NCBI GenBank assembly: GCA_026874595.1 | Contig: CM049313.1 | Span: forward strand, 42,746,659-42,810,658 | Length of the DNA stretch: 64,000 bases | Reading direction: 5' to 3' | DNA from: Sipunculus nudus | Taxonomy: Eukaryota; Annelida; Sipuncula; Golfingiida; Sipunculidae | Shown: positions 57,040-64,000 of the stretch, piece by piece | How positions within the stretch are numbered: the first letter of the stretch is position 1 | Layout: every line of letters begins with the position of its first letter | The notes under the pieces: generated by a model | What the model was told of the DNA's origin: nothing | The model's input: the letters and a program-made list of their open reading frames with translations, nothing else | Database searches by the model: none | Program-made: the position numbers and the translations under genes

Positions 57040-59344
57040 CATAGGGATCATATAGTTCCTATGTACATGCCAGATATTAAGTCAGTATTATATAATTTAA
57101 AAAATTTATGGGCCCAAACATAATGAACTTTGTAAAAAAATCAGGAAGATATTTGGTCACTTAAGACCAAAAAAATTAAAGGTAGGGACTTTTTTCCAGT
57201 AATACAACTTTAATTAATCAAAATTTAATTGTATACCAAAAATTAGATCAAAATCTGTTAAATTTTTTTAAATATTGGCAAAAATATAAAATTGGTACCT
57301 TAAATTTTGCCCAAGTTTGACCATGGCACGTTTTTTCCTGTAACTGCTGTGGATTTAATTTTCAAATCATGTTTTTGTTACCATTTCAACTGTTAAAAAC
57401 AAAAAAATTGAAACCAGTTGATAAAAAACTGTAGATTTTATTCAAGTTTTCAAGCACCATGTCACATATTGTTTACATCAAGCTAGTGTTATGCAGTTTA
57501 CTAGAGCTCAGCTCCCCAGCTTCAGCTCTAAGTTCCTCAAATTTTGCATACAGTTAGATGTCCCCCAAATCCTCTACCATACCAAAAGTTTGGTCACTAG
57601 GACTGCATTCCTTCGAGATATTAAGAAAAAACTTCATTTTTCCATTAAAAACCCATTGTTACACTTTAAGATTGCCTAATATCAAAACCACTGATCTGAC
57701 TTTGATCGTATATAATATACATATTTTTCTATACATTTGCTATGCATATGCCAGAAATGATGTCAGTATTGTGTAATTGTTTTAAGTTCTAGGCCCAAAC
57801 ATAATGCACTTTGTAAAAAATCAAGAAATATATTTACTATCTTTACATGAAAATTGCTGAAGGTAGACATTTTTTGCCAGGGATATAACATTATTTAATC
57901 AAGATTCAATTGTATTCCCAAAATTAGTTCTGAATTTTTCAAATTTTATAAGTTATTAGCATAAATATAAAATCAGTACCTTAAATTTTGCTCAACTTTG
58001 GCCATGGCATGTTTTTTCCCTGTAAGCACTGTTGATTTAATTTTTATATCTTGCACACGTAAGGAATTTAGCTTCTAAATTCTGAAGTTATAAAAGGAAT
58101 TGGTCAAAAACTAGCTTTTATGAAAGTTTTTATGAGACCATATCACACCTTGGCTGTACTGAAGCCCCTCTTTTATGTCCCCACATTGACCTTTCAGGCC
58201 AATTATGCATGCTTGAAGTGAGGCACTCTGGAGCCAGCCAGCTCTTGGGTGGCTTCAGCTGGATCTAACTGTCCAGCTAACTGTCCAACCCCCTCCACTA
58301 GTATTTGTTAAGGCCATAAGCATAACAATAAACTTTTTTTTTAATTCTTGGTTTATGATAAGAACTTAAAAAAAATAAATGGAAAAGGAATTCATAGTTA
58401 ATGAGTTACAGGGGATTACCTTGCAATTACTGATCATTTATGGATCTTCCATGGATGGCCAAAATTGTATTTCAAAAGACACCATGCAGTCACCATTGGG
58501 TATTTTTCATTTCAACCATAAAAATGAAAAATAAATAATTAAAATAAATTGTTGTTTACTATTAGGGATTATATGAAGCAAGATAATGATAGACAAGGAT
58601 GCAGTTGATTATATTAAATTAATCTAAATTTCCAGGTCTTTTCCAGGTGATTAACTTGTTGGTTTATATTTACTACAAAATTAAAATAATAAATAAATAT
58701 GTCAAAAATTTAAAATATTACTCAGACAAGTGATCATTAAAGATTTTAATTTGTTTGACTTATAACTCATGGTTGTATCAGTTGTTACATGATACTGGCT
58801 AAATAATCAAAATTTATATTGCTGGTCCTTTATTTCAGTTCATAAAATTAAACATTCCCAACTCCAGTTTGCTCCTGGTATGATATATTGGGTGTTTTGA
58901 TCCTTGAATTAATTTTAACACATGTATTAGTTTTATAGCTGAGAATACTTTTCTTTTTTTCCTGATACCATTTAAAAAATTATGAATATTCAAATTTTTC
59001 CTGTTAGTGCTGTGGATTTAATTTTCACAGCATGTACACATTAACATTTCATCTGTTAAAATCTGAAATTTGAAACCAATTGATCAAAAACTGTAGATTT
59101 TATTCAAGTTTCGAGGTACCATGTCTTCATTGTTTACATCAGATCAGTATAAATGCAGTGTACTGGGCAGTTACATAACACCTTCAGGTCTGACCTACTG
59201 CCACTGTGAGTGTCTGGGGCAGGCTGGGTCAGGCAGTAATTACCAGAGAGCCTCTCATTCTCTCTTTCTGTGGCAGTCTAGGTCTCTCTTTCTCTCTCTC
59301 TCTCTCCTCTGCTTTTTCTCTTTCTTTCTCCATCTTTCTTTCTA

Positions 59345-59415
<71 letters not shown>

Positions 59416-60793
59416 AATTGCCTCCCTTCCTCCCTCCATCCCATTCTGTTGACAGGTACTTTAAACTAGATACATTAGCTATAAATGTTGATGCAATTTA
59501 GAAATATGAATCAACTTAAATATTCACAATCACATGTATGTTATACTGTAAATTTATAGTAACATTCGTAAACTTGGATTAAAATTATGTAATGAAAAAA
59601 AGGAATAAATGCAAATATTGTTAATTTTTTCTTGGTTCAGTAGAATGGGGAAAAAAATTATTTGCTTTGTTTCTCCATCTTTCTGTCTGTTTTAAATATT
59701 TAATGTTCATGAATAAACTTTTTTTTATAAGCACTGTTGAATTAAATTTCATATCCTGTATGTATATGCAAGGGTGTTGTAACTCTCACCATCCCCTTCT
59801 TCATCCCACTGAGGCTTTGCTCCTTGGCACTGTGAGTAATAGTTCTATGGCTATAGCATAAAATTTAATAATTAAAGAAAATATCTACAGAGAGACAGAG
59901 GCATTGTAACTCTGATCATAACACAACACAACACAACACCCCCCCCCCCCCCCATATCAAGTCATTGCACCTGTGGAATGGGGACATTATGGCAACTGTA
60001 TACATATCATAAAATTGATAAAAAAGGTTTGCCAAATAAATTGGATCTCATCAGACAAATGTGTAAACTGTTGAACTGTCAACAGCTTATCAAAAAGATA
60101 ACCAATGGAAAGGCATGGTCAGGTCTCAAATATTCTTTGCAATATTTTCTTCAATCATATAAACCAACCATGGCCCAGATTACCTCTTCCTCTCAAACAT
60201 TATCTACAGTTCATCATATTTTTAAGATTTTAACCTTCCAGGTGGTTCAGTACTGTTGACCATTTGTCCATAGGTACCTATGTACATGCCAGAAATTATG
60301 TCAATATTGTGTAATATGTAGACGTGAGGGGCATTAAAATAATGCACCTTGTCAAGACCGATCTTGTCAAGATATTATGTCATACAGTCACAAATTCATA
60401 AATCCCCTCATCAGCATAGTTAATCATAACCTTGTATCTGTCGAATTGAACTCTTGCACTTTTTCAAACACTATAGATCCTTCAACAAATAGCCTTATCA
60501 TCATTATACCACTGCTTAGCATACTGTCATTGCATTCATATTTGCTCAAATAAATTGCTTTTTTCGACCCCTCCCAAATAAATAAAAAATAAACCACTAT
60601 ATTTTATTCTGTATTAATGCATCAGTCAGGTTATTTCATATATCATTTACTCACATATTACATTATATTCCTTTATAAAAGCCCAACATGGCCATGATAT
60701 TCTAAGCTTTATCTACTCAATATAGTATCACAATGATGATACATTTATAGTCCAATCATGATCAGCTGAGCGCTGTGACCCATGGGTCCCTTG
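57040..60793 (+). mobile_element. E-family element or array lacking a clear left leader (E6)
   Basis: Satellite-like units begin at about 57050 and 57720 (tgtacatgccagata, ggcccaaacataatg, ggtaccttaaattttgccca). These are followed by the 2-kb stretch shared with E4 (58736 onward) and the family right end gatcagctgagcgctgtgac then ccatgggtcccttgtt at 60760-60793. No leader hairpin was found upstream, so the left end is truncated. Confidence 0.65.
59280..59413. repeat. (CT)n microsatellite
   Basis: Counterpart of 50881-51054 in the duplicated 2-kb segment, with different length and interruptions. Confidence 0.97.
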
Positions 60794-63150
60794 TTTTTTT
60801 TTAGTTTCATGTTTGCTATGCAGGTTCATATATGTTCATGTTTTAATATTTACAGCACCTGAAAAAGTTAATTATTTCACTCAAGCATGTTAGGATAGCA
60901 GGGCTTGTACCATTGAAAGGTGCTTGGAAGTGTGATAGGAATATTTGGACACATGCTTGAAAATGAAAGTTGAAATCAATATTTGTGTGTGAGTTGGTGT
61001 ACAGAAGATGCTTCAGTGATATCTATACATGCAGTAAGCATAATATATTGCTGCATGTATACCAGAACACAGCATGAACTGGCGTGCATTTTCTGTAACT
61101 CTGCCTGGTTTGGGCTCGTCCTGCATATGTCAACATACCTGCAAGCTGATTGTTCCAGGAACGATATCGAATGGCACAAGTTTTGAAAGTTTGTCCTTAT
61201 AGAAGTTAAAACATTTGAATATTTACGTTGACAATCATGTGAAATATTACGTTGACAAATTAACCTCCATTGTGGTCATGGACATCTTTTTGGGCACATA
61301 TGACCATGGTATAATTCATCGATAATTTGATTTACGGATGACTGTTAAAATCAGTTACAATGAATCATATTTTGTCAAATTTATGTCTTTAAAGTACAAA
61401 TTAGTTCATGCTGCTTCGAAAAAGTGGAGCACGGGAAAATTCACCGGTGTTACCATATTGTATATAAATCAGTGAGCTTACACTGCAGATAGCAAGTTAT
61501 AAGTCGGTACTGTAAAATATGTTTAAATATTGGAACATTGAAATAATGGGCTATATTTACTCTGCAGATGCTCATCTAATTGAAAAAAATGAATTCAAAT
61601 AGGAAAATTTGAATTATATATTGTGCCCAAGTTTGCAACGCAGAAATGTCGGCAATGCGAAGCCAAGACCTACAAGCTGTATCATTAACTCGGTATTTCC
61701 AAAATAAGCATGACCACCAAGAAATCTATTTTGTTGATCCTTAATTCAATTTTATCATATTGCTCTCGCATTTCAGAACATGTTTTGCCCACGTATTACG
61801 GTCTGCCGGATGTGAACGATGTCAGTGTCATCCAACTGCATTTTTCCAAACGTATCCCCATAATTTTTTGAACGTCCAAGCTCGCCTGCTCTGTAAAGCC
61901 TCTTTTTGGCAGCCACACCTGCGGTTGTGCATTAGATCGCCCTAATACAGCAGAATATCCAAGGGTTTCAAAGTGGAAAATGGTCACACTTGCGGCTTGA
62001 AACCTCATGGTAATACGTCAGCGAATGTCATCGTATCAGATTTACCGTTGCTTGTTTTCTGTGGATATTCTGTGAGTAAAGGAAGTCATCCGAACATGTC
62101 TATGAAAATGTTTGCACCTGACGACTGGCTTGCAAGTGTTCTTTGATTTTGGTGGGAAAATGTATTTGCCCAGGTAGAAGTGGGGCCTGGTGATGTTGGG
62201 GCTGCAGCGGTCAAGTTACAACATTACCGTTCTATGGCTAAACACTGAAATTATATATGGTAAACTTATTGGACAGATTTATGGATACAAAGATGCATGC
62301 TTTGCCATGTATAATATACGGGAATGAACTCAGATGGTAACGACATATTTGTATAGGTTTACAGCAAAAGCCGGCAAAGAGTAGAGAATATAATGGACAT
62401 TTAAATGAAGGCCTGTTTTTTTATTTATGTGTCATATGTAATTTGGACGAGTATTTATAACAAATGTAATTAAGATCTCTCTCTCTCTTTCTCTATAGGC
62501 CTAAGGTTTCCAATGATCTTTTTCCTGTTAAATAACTGTGAAAAACTGGTCTTATTTTCGTGAAAAAAGGCTTATGAAGTTCTAAAAAAAAATTTCAACC
62601 AATGGAAATTGAAAAGGCGCAAGAACCCTGTGGATGATCCTGCCACTGGTCAAGCCAGATACCCTACCCATTGCAAGGTGATGCAGGGAGTTTGGTTTAT
62701 TGCTCATAGCAATCATAGAAAGAATCGCATGGAATATTGACCAACATTGTAACATCATACCCTTGAGGCCTTGTTTATTCAAAAAGTTCATTTTTAATTA
62801 TCAGTATTAACAACAATTCTTATGCCAGACAAAAAGTGCCCCTTATAAAGCCTTGAGCTCCTTGGGAGATCATAAAGAATAAACAGCTTGACTAATTAAC
62901 CTGAGGAAGTAATGCAGGCAATATAATAACAGTATTTTCAGTTTGGTCTTGTTTTACAATTTCAAAAATTTTGTGTATATGTTCACCTGTGTATAAAATG
63001 GGAGAGGGGGGTAAATTAGATGGGTCTTCATAATGGCGTTTTAATGACAAGTTGGTTTATAATGTCATTCCTGAAAATGGGTATAGAATCCTGATTTTGG
63101 ACCTTCCCATTCCTGAAAGTCCTTTATCAATGTTGGCACCTCTGCCATCT
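60794..63150. other. HAUS6 intron, continued; no further exon recognised
   Basis: Acceptor-like sites followed by open phase-2 text occur at about 61777 and 62500, but the translations lack the expected CWP motif. A short CT run lies at about 62478-62495. Confidence 0.4.
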
Positions 63151-63253
63151 GTGCATCTGTTTTGACACATAATTCCACATAACTTCAGACTCATTTAACC
63201 AATCAAGCTAAAACTTATGCACAATTGTAGCCCTTGAATAGCATTATAACATA
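63150..63253 (+). repeat. Half-unit related to the 278-bp array
   Basis: accaatcaagctaaaactta, gcacaattgtagccctt and gcattataaca match 40699-40750 closely. The TIR transposon at 63254 is inserted in it at a TA. Confidence 0.75.
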
Positions 63254-64000
63254 CCGTAAAATCTCCACTTAAAACCGCACTTCCGATTAAAACCGCACCC
63301 AGACTTCGCCGAAATTCCAGGTGAGACACCGCGAGAGGCTCAAATACTAAGAACCCCCCTTTAAAACCGCACCAACTTTTGCTACGGAATGATTTGACAA
63401 AAGACACAATCAAGCTATCATCTAGAAATGAACAGGCGTAGGTTGCGACTCGGCCATTCCTGTCCACATTAAAATTCCTTGGGCATATTATTTAAACACA
63501 TCAAAACACTTTTTTTTGCAGGGTCACTCAAGCATGAAGTTTGGGAAGACGTAAGGGCCGATGGACCTCTGCCTGTTTATACAGATTTTATATTCCGTGC
63601 CGTATTCTTGTTAACTACCGATTTGTCATTATATTTTGGAAAAAAATATCCTGCTGATCCATTTCAAGTCACTGTATATTTTAATTCTAAAAGTAATATT
63701 TTGAAATCTTAATTTTTGATGAAAATTCCATTTTCTGGAATTACTCGGAAGATTCAAATCATTTTCATACCGGTTACTTCGGTATTATCATCGTCACATC
63801 GTACGTTGACATCGCTCCATGTCACAATTTGCAGGTGCGTTTGAAAACATCGCTGGTCTACTTAACTAAATATCAAAGTAACTGAAGTTACCTTGTCGAG
63901 ATACGCACGTATAGGAAACATGACGCTTGAAAACGAGTGATTTTAAGGTAAAATTAAAGTGGCCAGTCCGGGTAAGCAAGTTTTTTCCTGAAGAAAGTTT
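63254..64000. mobile_element. TIR transposon, second copy, cut by window edge
   Basis: Begins with the same CCGTAAAATCTCCACTTAAA end after a TA (63252-63253). It follows the copy at 45796 almost base for base over the 747 bp visible. Differences are few single substitutions (for example cgcaagagg versus cgcgagagg) and small indels. The right end lies outside. Confidence 0.88.

Noticed and set aside
61760-61945. Candidate third HAUS6 exon after an acceptor-like site
   Set aside because: In phase 2 the translation is open but cysteine-rich and lacks the CWP(P) stretch expected next in HAUS6.
1-64000. tRNA, rRNA and CRISPR signatures
   Set aside because: No convincing tRNA B-box/cloverleaf, rRNA text or direct-repeat/spacer array was found by eye.

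Overview
The window looks like nuclear DNA from a marine invertebrate. It is AT-rich and gene-poor, has spliceosomal introns of several kb and long (TA)n and (CT)n microsatellites, and is packed with non-autonomous mobile elements. A methuselah-like receptor with a somatomedin-B domain, and short elements whose conserved ends enclose satellite-like tandem cores, recall mollusc and other lophotrochozoan genomes. The phylum is an inference. I found no bacterial operons, viral genes or CRISPR arrays.

Three protein-coding signals stand out. (1) 24431-26794, minus strand: a complete intronless 787-residue seven-transmembrane receptor with a signal peptide and one somatomedin-B domain. (2) Plus strand: two exons (47636-47782 and 56188-56283) that join in phase and resemble the N-terminus of augmin subunit HAUS6. 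The gene runs off the right edge, and its first two introns are filled with repeats. (3) 37386-38099, minus strand: a decayed hAT-derived TTF-type zinc-finger gene. A possible promoter and untranslated first exon lies near 34500-34628, beside a perfect match to the CTCF core consensus.

Layout. 1-9900: no gene, a few old repeats. 10.5-13.4 kb and 19.3-22.5 kb: two diverged copies of a roughly 3-kb unit bounded by (TA)n. Directly left of the second copy, between two (TA)n tracts, is a complete predicted hammerhead ribozyme (19161-19260). 14.5-16.7 kb: an element with a six-unit, roughly 338-bp array. 22.5-27.1 kb: the receptor island. 27.1-34 kb: inverted and split repeat families plus a hAT-like insertion with a paralogous empty site. 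35.2-35.9 kb: a foldback element with a 9-bp target duplication, carrying a CTCF-like motif in each arm. 38.8-42.6 kb: repeats including an exact 278-bp array. 45.8-47.3 kb and 63.25 kb to the edge: two almost identical copies of a TA-duplicating TIR element. 47.9-60.8 kb: nested elements inside HAUS6.

The most interesting results are the hammerhead ribozyme, the element family with conserved ends and satellite cores (including the recurring palindrome GGTGGCGCCACC), and the foldback element with paired CTCF-like motifs. All identifications come from reading the sequence; no database search or folding program was run.
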